Assembly: GCA_032209605.1 (NCBI GenBank)
Contig: JASFXZ010000097.1
Span: 186,001-250,000 of the forward strand
Direction: 5' to 3'
Length of the DNA: 64,000 nt
DNA from: Mactromeris polynyma
Lineage: Eukaryota > Mollusca > Bivalvia > Venerida > Mactridae
Part shown: in pieces, positions 25,800 to 38,806 of the stretch
Layout of the letters: every line of letters begins with the position of its first letter
Numbering within the stretch: position 1 is the stretch's first letter
Made by a program: the position numbers and the translations under genes
The notes under the pieces: model-generated
The model's input: the letters and a program-made list of their open reading frames with translations, nothing else
What the model was told of the DNA's origin: nothing
The model's database searches: none

Positions 25800-27950
25800 T
25801 ATAATTAAAGGAATTTCATAGTACAATGCACATAGATACCTAACTTAGTTGTCCTGAGTCTCTCAGAATGAATATGGGCATTTTTGTATGACAGATTTCA
25901 ATAAAACCCAAAGAATTAAATTCAGTTTATCCAGGTATTTCAACAGACATTATTAACCCCTAAAATCATTATTTATTGTCCAATATTAATCAAACATGCA
26001 TATAATTAAAGGAATTTCATAGTGCAATGCATATAGATACCTAACTTAGTTGTTCTGAGTCTCTCAGAATGAATATGGGCATTTTTGTATGACAGATGTC
26101 AATAAAAACCAAAGAAATTCAGTTTATCCAGTTATTTTGGCAGACATATTAACCCCTAAAATCATTATTTATTGTCCAATATTGATCAAACATGCATATA
26201 ATTAAAGGAATTTCATAGTACAATGCACATAGATACCTAACTTATTTGTTCTGAGTCTCTCAGAATGAATATGGGCATTTTTGTATGGCAGATGTCAATA
26301 AAACCCAAAGAAATTCAGTTTATCCAGTTATTTCGACAGACATATTAAACCCTAAAATCATTATTTATTGTCCAATACTGATCAAACATGCATATAATTG
26401 AAGGACTTTCATATAACAATGCACATAGATACCTAACTTAGTTGTTCTGAGTCTCTCAGAATGAATATGGGCATTTTTGTATGACAGATGTCAATAAAAA
26501 CCAAAGAAATTCAGTTTATCCAGTTATTTCGACAGACATATTATAACCCCTAAAATCATTATTTATTGTCTAATATTGATCAAAAGCATATAATTAAAGG
26601 AATTTCATAGTACAATGCACATAGATACCTAACTTAGTTGTCCTGAGTCTCTCAGAATGAATATTGGCATTTTTGTATGACAGATGTCAATAAAACCCAA
26701 AGAAATTCAGTTTATCCAGTTATTTCAACAGACATTATTAACCCCTAAAATCATTATTTATTGTCCAATATTAATCAAACATGCATATAATTAAAGGAAT
26801 TTCATAGTGCAATGCATATAGATACCTAACTTAGTTGTTCTGAGTCTCTCAGAATGAATATGGGCATTTTTGTATGACAGATGTCAATAAAAACCAAAGA
26901 AATTCAGTTTATCCAGTTATTTCGACAGACATATTATAACCCCTAAAATCATTATTTATTGTCTAATATTGATCAAAAGCATATAAATAAAGGAATTTCA
27001 TAGTACAATGCACATAGATACCTAACTTAGTTGTCCTGAGTCTCTCAGAATGAATATGGGCATTTTTGTATGACAGATTTCAATAAAACCCAAAGAATTA
27101 AATTCAGTTTATCCAGGTATTTCAACAGACATTATTAACCCCTAAAATCATTATTTATTGTCCAATATTAATCAAACATGCATATAATTAAAGGAATTTC
27201 ATAGTGCAATGCATATAGATACCTAACTTAGTTGTTCTGAGTCTCTCAGAATGAATATGGGCATTTTTGTATGACAGATGTCAATAAAAACCAAAGAAAT
27301 TCAGTTTATCCAGTTATTTTGGCAGACATATTAACCCCTAAAATCATTATTTATTGTCCAATATTGATCAAACATGCATATAATTAAAGGAATTTCATAG
27401 TACAATGCACATAGATACCTAACTTATTTGTTCTGAGTCTCTCAGAATGAATATGGGCATTTTTGTATGGCAGATGTCAATAAAACCCAAAGAAATTCAG
27501 TTTATCCAGTTATTTCGACAGACATATTAAACCCTAAAATCATTATTTATTGTCCAATACTGATCAAACATGCATATAATTGAAGGACTTTCATATAACA
27601 ATGCACATAGATACCTAACTTAGTTGTTCTGAGTCTCTCAGAATGAATATGGGCATTTTTGTATGACAGATGTCAATAAAAACCAAAGAAATTCAGTTTA
27701 TCCAGTTATTTCGACAGACATATTATAACCCCTAAAATCATTATTTATTGTCTAATATTGATCAAAAGCATATAATTAAAGGAATTTCATAGTACAATGC
27801 ACATAGATACCTAACTTAGTTGTCCTGAGTCTCTCAGAATGAATATTGGCATTTTTGTATGACAGATGTCAATAAAACCCAAAGAAATTCAGTTTATCCA
27901 GTTATTTCAACAGACATTATTAACCCCTAAAATCATTATTTATTGTCCAA
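25800..27950. repeat. Higher-order repeat of six satellite monomers (1182 bp)
   Basis: The rare variant 'caaagaattaaattcagttt' occurs at about 25909 and 27091, and the monomers in between match in order for at least 950 bases (25800-26765 against 26982-27947). The offset is 1182 bases, six monomers. Confidence 0.8.
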
Positions 27951-28529
27951 TATTGATCAAACATGCATATAATTAAAGGATTTTCATAGCACAATGCACA
28001 TAGATACCTTGCTGAGTTGTCCTGAGTCTCTCAGAATGAATATGGGCATTTTTGTATGACAGATTTCAATAAAAACCAAAGAAATTCAGTTTATCCAGTT
28101 ATTTCGACAGACATATTAACCCCTAAAATCATTATTTATTGTCTAGTATTGATCAAAAGCATATAATTAAAGGAATTTCATAGTACAATGCACATAGATA
28201 CCTAACTTATTTGTTCTGAGTCTCTCAGAATGAATATGGGCATTTTTGTATGGCAGATGTCAATAAAACCCAAAGAAATTCAGTTTATCCAGTTTTTTCG
28301 GCAGACATATTAACCCCTAAAATCATTATGTATTGTCCAATATTGATCAAACATGCATATAATTAAAGGAATTTCATAGTTCAATGCACATAGATACCTA
28401 ATTTATTTGTTCTGAGTCTCTCAGAATGAATATGGGCATTTTTGCATGACAGATTTCAATAAAAACCAAAGAAATTCAGTTGATCCAGTTATTTCAACAG
28501 ACATATTAACCCCTAAAATCATTATTTAT

Positions 28530-31500
28530 TGTCAAATATTGATCAAACATGCATATAATTAAAGGAATTTCATAGTACAATGCACATAGATACCTAACTT
28601 AGTTGTTCTGAGTCTCTCAGAATGAATATGGGCATTTTTGTATGACAGATGTCAATAAAAACCAAAGAAATTCAGTTTATCCAGTTATTTCGACAGACAT
28701 ATTATAACCCCTAAAATCATTATTTATTGTCTAATATTGATCAAAAGCATATAAATAAAGGAATTTCATAGTACAATGCACATAGATACCTAACTTAGTT
28801 GTCCTGAGTCTCTCAGAATGAATATGGGCATTTTTGTATGACAGATGTCAATAAAACCCAAAGAAATTCAGTTTATCCAGTTATTTCAACAGACATTATT
28901 AACCCCTAAAATCATTATTTATTGTCCAATATTGATCAAACATGCATATAATTAAAGGATTTTCATAGCACAATGCACATAGATACCTAGCTGAGTTGTC
29001 CTGAGTCTCTCAGAATGAATATGGGCATTTTTGTATGACAGATTTCAATAAAAACCAAAGAAATTCAGTTTATCCAGTTATTTCGACAGACATATTAACC
29101 CCTAAAATCATTATTTATTGTCTAATATTGATCAAAAGCATATAATTAAAGGAATTTCATAGTACAATGCACATAGATACCTAACTTATTTGTTCTGAGT
29201 CTCTCAGAATGAATATGGGCATTTTTGTATGACAGATTTCAATAAAAACCAAAGAAATTCAGTTTATCCAGTTATTTCAATAGACATATTAACCCCTAAA
29301 ATCATTATTTATTGTCCAATATTGATCAAACATGCATATAATTAAAGGATTTTCATAGCACAATGCACATAGATACCTAGCTTAGTTGTCCTGAGTCTCT
29401 CAGAATGAATATGGGCATTTTTGTATGACAGATGTCAATAAAAACCAAAGAAATTCAGTTTATCCAGTTTTTTCGGCAGACATATTAACCCCTAAAATCA
29501 TTATGTATTGTCCAATATTGATCAAACATGCATATAATTAAAGGAATTTCATAGTTCAATGCACATAGATACCTAACTTATTTGTTCTGAGTCTCTCAGA
29601 ATGAATATGGGCATTTTTGCATGACAGATTTCAATAAAAACCAAAGAAATTCAGTTGATCCAGTTATTTCAACAGACATATTAACCCCTAAAATCATTAT
29701 TTATTGTCTAATATTGATCAACCATGCATATAATTAAAGGAATTTCATAGTACAATGGACATAGATACCAAACTTAGTTGTTCTGAGTCTCTCAAAATGA
29801 ATATGGGCATTTTTGCATGACAGATTTCAATAAAAACCAAAGAAATTCAGTTGATCCAGTTATTTCAACAGACATATTAACCCCTAAAATCATTATTTAT
29901 TGTCTAATATTGATCAACCATGCATATAATTAAAGGAATTTCATAGTACAATGGACATAGATACCAAACTTAGTTGTTCTGAGTCTCTCAGAATGAATAT
30001 GGGCATTTTTGCATGACAGATTTCAATAAAAACCAAAGAAATTCAGTTGATCCAGTTATTTCAACAGACATATTAAACCCTAAAATCATTATTTATTGTC
30101 CAATATTGATCAAACATGCATATAATTAAAGGAATTTCATAGTACAATGCACATAGATACCTAACTTAGTTGTCCTGAGTCTCTCAGAATGAATATGGGC
30201 ATTTTTGTATGACAGATGTCAATAAAACCCAAAGAAATTCAGTTTATCCAGTTATTTCAACAGACATTATTAACCCCTAAAATCATTATTTATTGTCCAA
30301 TATTGATCAAACATGCATATAATTAAAGGAATTTCATAGTACAATGCACATAGATACCTAACTTAGTTGTTCTGAGTCTCTCAGAATGAATATGGGCATT
30401 TTTGTATGACAGATGTCAATAAAAACCAAAGAAATTCAGTTTATCCAGTTATTTCGACAGACATATTATAACCCCTAAAATCATTATTTATTGTCTAATA
30501 TTGATCAAAAGCATATAAATAAAGGAATTTCATAGTACAATGCACATAGATACCTAACTTAGTTGTCCTGAGTCTCTCAGAATGAATATGGGCATTTTTG
30601 TATGACAGATGTCAATAAAACCCAAAGAAATTCAGTTTATCCAGTTATTTCAACAGACATTATTAACCCCTAAAATCATTATTTATTGTCCAATATTGAT
30701 CAAACATGCATATAATTAAAGGATTTTCATAGCACAATGGACATAGATACCTAGCTGAGTTGTCCTGAGTCTCTCAGAATGAATATGGGCATTTTTGTAT
30801 GACAGATTTCAATAAAAAACAAAGAAATTCAGTTTATCCAGTTATTTCGACAGACATATTAACCCCTAAAATCATTATTTATTGTCTAATATTGATCAAA
30901 AGCATATAATTAAAGGAATTTCATAGTACAATGCACATAGATACCTAACTTATTTGTTCTGAGTCTCTCAGAATGAATATGGGCATTTTTGTATGACAGA
31001 TTTCAATAAAAACCAAAGAAATTCAGTTTATCCAGTTATTTCAATAGACATATTAACCCCTAAAATCATTATTTATTGTCCAATATTGATCAAACATGCA
31101 TATAATTAAAGGATTTTCATAGCACAATGCACATAGATACCTAGCTTAGTTGTCCTGAGTCTCTCAGAATGAATATGGGCATTTTTGTATGACAGATGTC
31201 AATAAAAACCAAAGAAATTCAGTTTATCCAGTTTTTTCGGCAGACATATTAACCCCTAAAATCATTATGTATTGTCCAATATTGATCAAACATGCATATA
31301 ATTAAAGGAATTTCATAGTTCAATGCACATAGATACCTAACTTATTTGTTCTGAGTCTCTCAGAATGAATATGGGCATTTTTGCATGACAGATTTCAATA
31401 AAAACCAAAGAAATTCAGTTGATCCAGTTATTTCAACAGACATATTAACCCCTAAAATCATTATTTATTGTCTAATATTGATCAACCATGCATATAATTA

Positions 31501-32080
31501 AAGGAATTTCATAGTACAATGGACATAGATACCAAACTTAGTTGTTCTGAGTCTCTCAAAATGAATATGGGCATTTTTGCATGACAGATTTCAATAAAAA
31601 CCAAAGAAATTCAGTTGATCCAGTTATTTCAACAGACATATTAACCCCTAAAATCATTATTTATTGTCTAATATTGATCAACCATGCATATAATTAAAGG
31701 AATTTCATAGTACAATGGACATAGATACCAAACTTAGTTGTTCTGAGTCTCTCAGAATGAATATGGGCATTTTTGCATGACAGATTTCAATAAAAACCAA
31801 AGAAATTCAGTTGATCCAGTTATTTCAACAGACATATTAAACCCTAAAATCATTATTTATTGTCCAATATTGATCAAACATGCATATAATTAAAGGAATT
31901 TCATAGTACAATGCACATAGATACCTAACTTAGTTGTCCTGAGTCTCTCAGAATGAATATGGGCATTTTTGTATGACAGATGTCAATAAAACCCAAAGAA
32001 ATTCAGTTTATCCAGTTATTTCAACAGACATTATTAACCCCTAAAATCATTATTTATTGTCCAATATTGATCAAACATGC
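28530..32080. repeat. Higher-order repeat of nine satellite monomers (1764 bp), two copies
   Basis: The rare variant 'gttttttcggcagacatatt' is at about 29467 and 31231, 1764 bases (nine monomers) apart. The 'gcatataaataaagg' variant at 28747 and 30511 has the same offset, as do runs of monomers in the same order between them. The two nine-monomer blocks are nearly identical (for example 'caatgcacatag' at 28975 against 'caatggacatag' at 30739), so the duplication is recent. Confidence 0.85.
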
Positions 32081-32569
32081 ATATAATTTAAGGATTTTCA
32101 TAGCACAATGCACATAGATACCTAGCTGAGTTGTCCTGAGTCTCTCAGAATGAATATGGGCATTTTTGTATGACAGATTTCAATAAAAAACAAAGAATTT
32201 CAGTTTATCCAGTTATTTCGACAGACATATTAACCCCTAAAATCATTATTTATTGTCCAATATTGATCAAATATGCATATAATTAAAGGAATTTCATAGT
32301 GCAATGCACATAGATACCTAACTTATTTGTTCTGAGTCTCTCAGAATGAATATGGGCATTTTTGTATGGCAGATATCAATAAAACCCAAAGAAATTCAGT
32401 TTATCCAGTTATTTCGACAGACATTTTAAAGCCCTAAAATCATTATTTATTGTCCAATGTTGATCAAACATGCATATAATTAAAGGACTTTCATATAGCA
32501 ATGCACATAGATACATAGCTTAGTTGTTCTGAGTCTCTCAGAATGAATATGGGCATTTTTGTGTGACAG

Positions 32570-32769
32570 NNNNNNNNNNNNNNNNNNNNNNNNNNNNNNN
32601 NNNNNNNNNNNNNNNNNNNNNNNNNNNNNNNNNNNNNNNNNNNNNNNNNNNNNNNNNNNNNNNNNNNNNNNNNNNNNNNNNNNNNNNNNNNNNNNNNNNN
32701 NNNNNNNNNNNNNNNNNNNNNNNNNNNNNNNNNNNNNNNNNNNNNNNNNNNNNNNNNNNNNNNNNNNNN
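32570..32769. other. Assembly gap (200 N)
   Basis: Exactly 200 unknown bases. The left side is satellite and the right side is a different tandem repeat, so the gap hides the junction and its true length is unknown. Confidence 0.99.
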
Positions 32770-35120
32770 AAAAGTGAGGCAACTCTTACTGCATAATTAT
32801 ATCCGCCATATTAAAGCAAGGGAGATCACTCTTACTACAAATAAACCCCATTTTGAAAACAGGGGAAGTTACTCACACATTACATGACGGCCATCTTATA
32901 ATGAGCGAGGCCACTCTTACATGGAATGGCGGCCACTTTATGTAGATTTATTTGCCCTTTGGTCAAAATTGCCGTCATTTTCAACAAGAGTATCGTCCCT
33001 TTAATTTAAAATGGAGTCTAACTAAGGTAAGACTGACGTCCCTTGTTTCAAAATGGTGGCGGTTACTAAAACTGCATATATGGGACATATTGAACAAGGG
33101 AGATCACTCTTACTGCGAATAAATGCCATTTGAAAACAGTGGAGGTTACTCGTACATTACTATCCTGCCAATTTACCATGGGAGGCTACTCTCCTATGGA
33201 ATGGCGGCCAAACAATGAAGTGATATGTCCCCTGTTTTCAAAATGGTGGCCATTATCAACAAGAGTATCATCCACTTACCCTTAAGTGGAAACTTGGTAA
33301 GGTAAGACTGATGTCCCCAGTTTCAAAATGGCGGCAATTTCGAAAAAAGGAGGGTCTCGTACTGCAAAATAAGTGCGAAAATCAGACAGAAATTGTATTT
33401 CAATAACACTTGTCATAAACTTGTACAATGTTTACGACCCCGCCAAATATATAATGTCAAATGGCTGCCATATTTGAGGATTATCCACCATTTTGAAATT
33501 AGGGGAGGTAACTCTTACTGTAAATTTGCGCCATTTTGAAAGCAGGAGGTTACTCCTGTTTCAAATGGTCGCCATGCAAGTTATAGTTATGCCCCCTGCT
33601 TAAAAATGACCACTATTATGAATAAGAGTAAGGTCCCTTTATTTCAAAATGGAGGCAATGTATGACATGAGTAATGTCCCCTGATGTCAAAATGGCTTCC
33701 ATTTTTGCAGATTATCCACCATTTTGAAATGAGGGGAGGTAACTCTTATTGCAAATTTCCGCCATTTTGAAAGCAGGGAGGTTACTCCTGTTTCGAATGG
33801 TCGCCATGTAAGGTAGCGTTGTGCCCCCTGCTTAAAATTGCCACTATTATGAATAAGAGTTATGTCCCCTTATTTTAAAATGGAGGCAATGTAAGACACG
33901 AGTAATGTCCCCTGATGTCATAATGGCTGCCATATTTGCGGATAATCCTCCATTTTAAAATGAGAGGAGGTAACTCTTATTGTAAATTACCGCAATATTG
34001 TAAGCAGGGAGGTTACTCCTATTTCAAATGGTCGCAATGCAAGGTAGAGTTGTGCCCCCTGCTTAAAATGGCCACTATTATGAATTAGAGTAATGTCCCT
34101 TCATTGCAAAATGGAGGCAATGTAAGACATGAGTAATGTCCCCTGGTGTCAAAATGGCTGCCATATTTGCGGATTATCCACCATTTTGAAATTAGGGGAG
34201 GTAACTCTTACTGTAAATTTGCGTCATTTTGAAAGCAGGGAGGTTACTCCTGTTTCAAATGGTCGCCATGCAAGGTAGAGTTATGCCCCCTGCTTCAAAT
34301 GGCTGCTATTATGAATAAGAGTTATGTCCCTTTATTTCAAAATGGAGGCAATGTAAGACATGAGTAATGTCCCCTGATGTCAAAATGGCTGCCATATTTG
34401 CGGATTTTCCACCATTTTGAAATGAGGGGAGGTAACTCTTATTGCAAATTTCCGCCATTTTGAAAGCAGGGAGGTTACTCCTGTTTCATATGGTCCCCAT
34501 GCAAGGTTGAGTTGTGCCCCCTGCAAAAAAATGGCCACTATTATGAATAATAGTTATGTCCCTTTATTTCAAAATGGAGGCAATTTAAGACATGAGTAAT
34601 GTCCCCTGATGTCATAATGGCTGCCATATTTGCGAGTTATCCACCATTTTGAAATGAGGGGAGGTAATTCTTACTGTAAATGTCCGCCATTTTGAAAACA
34701 GGGAGGCTACTCCTGTTTCGATTGGTTGCCATGCAAGGTAGAGTTATACCCCCTGCATTAACAAACTTATTGGCCGATATTAATTATAGGAGTAACGTCA
34801 CAAAGTTTCAAAATGGAGGCAATCAAAGACATGAGTAATGTCCCCTGATGTGAAAAAGGCTTGTAAGACATGAGAAATGTCCCGATTTCAAAATGGCTGC
34901 CATTTTTGCGGCATAGACCATTTTGAAATTAGGGGAGGTAACTCTTACTGTAAACTTCCGTCATTTTGAAAGCAGGGATGTTACTCCCATTTCGAATGGT
35001 GGCATGAAAGGGAGAGTTATGCCCACTGCTTAAAGAAATTTAAAACCAAGAGAGATCACTCTTCTTGCGAATGTCTACCATTTTGAAAGTAGGGCAGGCC
35101 ACTCTTGCTGTAAATTTGCG
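32770..35120. repeat. 231-bp tandem repeat made of alternating CCATTTTGAAA and TTTCAAAATGG
   Basis: The phrase 'ctgatgtcaaaatggct' or a variant falls at 33681, 33912, 34143, 34374, 34606 and 34845, mostly exactly 231 apart. Each unit contains 'gaggggaggtaactcttact', 'agcagggaggttactcctgt' and 'aataagagt.atgtcccttt'. The motif CCATTTTGAAA and its reverse complement TTTCAAAATGG alternate through each unit, so one strand could fold repeatedly. From 32770 to 33660 the units are older and more diverged. No coding frame. Confidence 0.92.
33366..33450. repeat. Fragment shared with 39235-39320
   Basis: The segment containing 'atcagacagaaattgt.tttcaataacac' and 'aaacttgtacaat.tttacg/tatgccccgcc' also occurs at about 39235-39320, outside the array. 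A dispersed repeat fragment common to both places. Confidence 0.7.
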
Positions 35121-35765
35121 CCATTCATAAAGCAGGGATACTATTCCTATAGATAGTTCCCACATCTACATTATATACTTCCCTTGATTGAATTGTAGGC
35201 CATTTTGATAGGCGAATTTCCTTAAAGTTTATGGGGAATATAATGTAAACGATGATAAACTATTCCAATATATGAAAAATAACTTATTCATTATGCTCAT
35301 GTGGGCATTTGGCTAAGTTGAAGAAAAATGGCTGTCACATGCAATTTTTGTGGTATTTTCTCAATTATCACACACTTGGAAATTACTCATATTAGCGCTT
35401 ATCAGTTTTGCCTATCAAAATGGACGACACTTAAGAACAAGGGAGGTAATATTGTAGATGGGGAAACTATGTATTTGGTCACTGATCCAATGTTGTAAAA
35501 GACAGAAAAGGTCATTGCAATGTTCCATTTTTTGTGAACATGGGTACAATACAAATAAGTAAGGTTGTATGTCCTTCCTTATAACTGTTAATACTATTCC
35601 TGGTGAATGCTGCACCTACACATGGTAAATACAATTTTCTTGTTTTTTCCATTTGGAAAACTTGACTTTTGTATTCTTCTGTCCGTAGCCATATTTCAGA
35701 CATGGTTTGGTCTTTTAGGTAAGACCAATCATACAAATGTTTATTTCTATAGGCAAGTGATGCCA
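35121..35765. other. Unique sequence between two tandem arrays
   Basis: Two overlapping minus-strand frames (84 and 66 codons at 35512-35766 and 35415-35615) could suggest a shifted coding segment, but neither matches a known family and no splice sites fit well. Confidence 0.4.
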
Positions 35766-38148
35766 TACAAGGGACAGTCAGTGTAATACATACATTGTAG
35801 GTCCATATAGGGACAGTCAGTGTAATACATGTACATACATTGTAGGTCCATATAGGGACAGTCAGTGTAATACATGTACATACATTGTAGGTCCATATAG
35901 GGACAGTCAGTGTAATACATGTACATACATTGTAGGTCCATATAGGGACAGTCAGTGTAATACATGTACATACATTGTAGGTTCATATAGGGACAGTCAG
36001 TGTAATACATGTACATACATTGTAGGTCCATAAAGGGACAGTCAGTGTAATACATGTACATACATTGTAGGTCCATATAGGGACAGTCAGTGTAATACAT
36101 GTACATACATTGTAGGTCCATAAAGGGACAGTCAGTGTAATACATGTACATACATTGTAGGTCCATATAGGGACAGTCAGTGTAATACATGTACATACAT
36201 TGTAGGTCCATATAGGGACAGTCAGTGTAATACATGTACACACATTGTAGGTCCATAAAGGGACAGTCAGTGTAATACATGTACACACATTGTAGGTCCA
36301 TAAAGGGACAGTCAGTGTAATACATGTACATACATTGTAGGTCCATAAAGGGACAGTCAGTGTAATACATGTACATACATTGTAGGTCCATAAAGGGACA
36401 GTCAGTGTAATACATGTACATACATTGTAGGTCCATAAAGGGACAGTCAGTGTAATACATGTACATACATTGTAGGTCCATAAAGGGACAGTCAGTGTAA
36501 TACATGTACATACATTGTAGGTCCATAAAGGGACAGTCAGTGTAATACATGTACATACATTGTAGGTCCATAAAGGGACAGTCAGTGTAATACATGTACA
36601 TACATTGTAGGTCCATAAAGGGACAGTCAGTGTAATACATACATTGTAGGTCCATAAAGGGACAGTCAGTGTAATACATGTACATACATTGTAGGTCCAT
36701 AAAGGGACAGTCAGTGTAATACATGTACATACATTGTAGGTCCATAAAGGGACAGTCAGTGTAATACATGTACATACATTGTAGGTCCATAAAGGGACAG
36801 TCAGTGTAATACATACATTGTAGGTCCATAAAGGGACAGTCAGTGTAATACATGTACATACATTGTAGGTCCATAAAGGGACAGTCAGTGTAATACATGT
36901 ACATACATTGTAGGTCCATAAAGGGACAGTCAGTGTAATACATGTACATACATTGTAGGTCCATAAAGGGACAGTCAGTGTAATACATACATTGTAGGTC
37001 CATAAAGGGACAGTCAGTGTAATACATGTACATACATTGTAGGTCCATAAAGGGACAGTCAGTGTAATACATGTACATACATTGCAGGTCCATAAAGGGA
37101 CAGTCAGTGTAATACATGTACATACATTGTAGGTCCATAAAGGGACAGTCAGTGTAATACATGTACATACATTGTAGGTCCATAAAGGGACAGTCAGTGT
37201 AAAACATGTACATACATTGTAGGTCCATAAAGGGACAGTCAGTGTAATACATGTACATACATTGTAGGTCCATAAAGGGACAGTCAGTGTAATACATACA
37301 TTGTAGGTCCATAAAGGGACAGTCAGTGTAATACATGTACATACATTGTAGGTCCATAAAGGGACAGTCAGTGTAATACATGTACATACATTGTAGGTCC
37401 ATAAAGGGACAGTCAGTGTAATACATACATTGTAGGTCCATAAAGGGACAGTCAGTGTAATACATGTACATACATTGTAGGTCCATAAAGGGACAGTCAG
37501 TGTAATACATACATTGTAGGTCCATAAAGGGACAGTCAGTGTAATACATGTACATACATTGTAGGTCCATAAAGGGACAGTCAGTGTAATACATACATTG
37601 TAGGTCCATATAGGGACAGTCAGTGTAATACATGTACATACATTGTAGGTCCATAAAGGGACAGTCAGTGTAATACATGTACATACATTGTAGGTCCATA
37701 AAGGGACAGTCAGTGTAATACATACATTGTAGGTCCATATAGGGACAGTCGTAGTAATACATGTACATACATTGTAGGTCCATAAAGGGACAGTCAGTGT
37801 AATACATGTACATACATTGTAGGTCCATATAGGGACAGTCAGTGTAATACATGTACATACATTGTAGGTCCATAAAGGGACAGTCAGTGTAATACATGTA
37901 CATACATTGTAGGTCCATAAAGGGACAGTCAGTGTAATACATGTACATACATTGTAGGTCCATAAAGGGACAGTCAGTGTAATACATGTACATACATTGT
38001 AGGTCCATATAGGGACAGTCAGTGTAATACATGTACATACATTGTAGGTCCATAAAGGGACAGTCAGTGTAATACATGTACATACATTGTAGGTCCATAA
38101 AGGGACAGTCAGTGTAATACATGTACATACATTGTAGGTCCATCTTAC
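35766..38148. repeat. 45/39-bp minisatellite, 54 units, with an 808-codon open frame on the minus strand
   Basis: The unit is 'gggacagtcagtgtaataca' + 'tgtacatacattgtaggtcc' + 'ataaa' (45 bases); nine of 54 units lack six bases ('tgtaca') and are 39. Both lengths are multiples of three, so the minus strand is open from 38173 to 35747. It encodes a 15- or 13-residue repeat (MDLQCMYMYYTDCPF / MDLQCMYYTDCPF). Variation is nearly limited to F/Y at the last position. There is no ATG upstream of the repeats (the frame begins with TTG). A second minus frame is also open over many units (for example 35983-36288), as expected from unit length rather than coding selection. I therefore annotate it as a minisatellite. 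Confidence 0.95.
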
Positions 38149-38806
38149 TGTCTGCAGTGAGCCTCAAAAGCAATTGTGACTTTAAAGCTTAATTTAAATG
38201 TGGAGATCTGTAAATTATTTGTTTACAGTATCCACAAGTTTCAACTTTTTGTTATGCACTAAATGATCTATTACTTCGTTGTAGTGGGATCTTTGTATGA
38301 CCTATCTCAATTTACTGGCAATGCAGAGTGCAATTATACCGGTTCTATCGAGCATTTGTCCTGCAAGATATTGATACACATACCAAATGTTTATATAGCC
38401 GAGTTGACAATGATACTTATTTGTATAGCATTTTTAAATGAACCCCTCACATTTCTGTATAATAGTATGTGTGATCGAGTCAATATGTGGTGCACATACT
38501 GAAATGCATGTTTGATTATTTTACTCTTACATGTATAATGTTAGGGAAAGTACATTATTCTTCCATATATGGTCAAGCATCAATATGAACTAGCATACGT
38601 TTCCAATATCCACTGGCTAAGAAATAATTCATGCACATGAGACAAATTCTGATTTTCGGTTAGGAAATACTGTAGCACATGAAGATTATTATTCAGTAGA
38701 ATCTAGCACTTTTACATCACTTTTAGCTCAGTAGTTTGCAATCTTTTTCAATTTTAGTAGTCTTATAGGTATTGTTTGTGCATGTTTCATGGAGATAACA
38801 CCCTCT
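38149..38806. other. Non-coding stretch
   Basis: No gene recognised. The plus-strand frame at 38263-38502 (79 codons) has no similarity I can name. Confidence 0.5.

Larger units (their letters stand above)
19567..32569. repeat. 13-kb satellite array, about 196-bp monomer, about 66 copies
   Basis: The landmark 'ctgagtctctcagaatgaat' recurs at 19583, 19779, 19980, 20176, 20372 and so on, at 196-201 bases, to the assembly gap at 32570. Every monomer carries the short inverted repeat TCTGAG-TCT-CTCAGA, a 'gggcatttttgtatg' block, 'aaattcagtttatccagtta' and 'catgcatataatta'. Variant families differ by small indels (for example 'catattataacccc' against 'catattaacccc', 'aaagcatataa' against 'aacatgcatataa'). 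No coding frame survives. The right edge is not seen because the gap cuts the array. The function is unknown; a 196-bp monomer is within the range of centromeric or heterochromatic satellites. Confidence 0.97.

Noticed and set aside
19567..32569. CRISPR array
   Set aside because: The units are about 196 bp, similar over their whole length, with no short repeat separated by unique spacers, and the genome is animal.
32480..32796. Open frames crossing the gap
   Set aside because: They consist almost entirely of unknown bases.
35747..38173. 808-residue repetitive protein as a real gene
   Set aside because: No ATG precedes the repeat, a second minus frame is also open over long parts, and unit lengths divisible by three explain the lack of stops.
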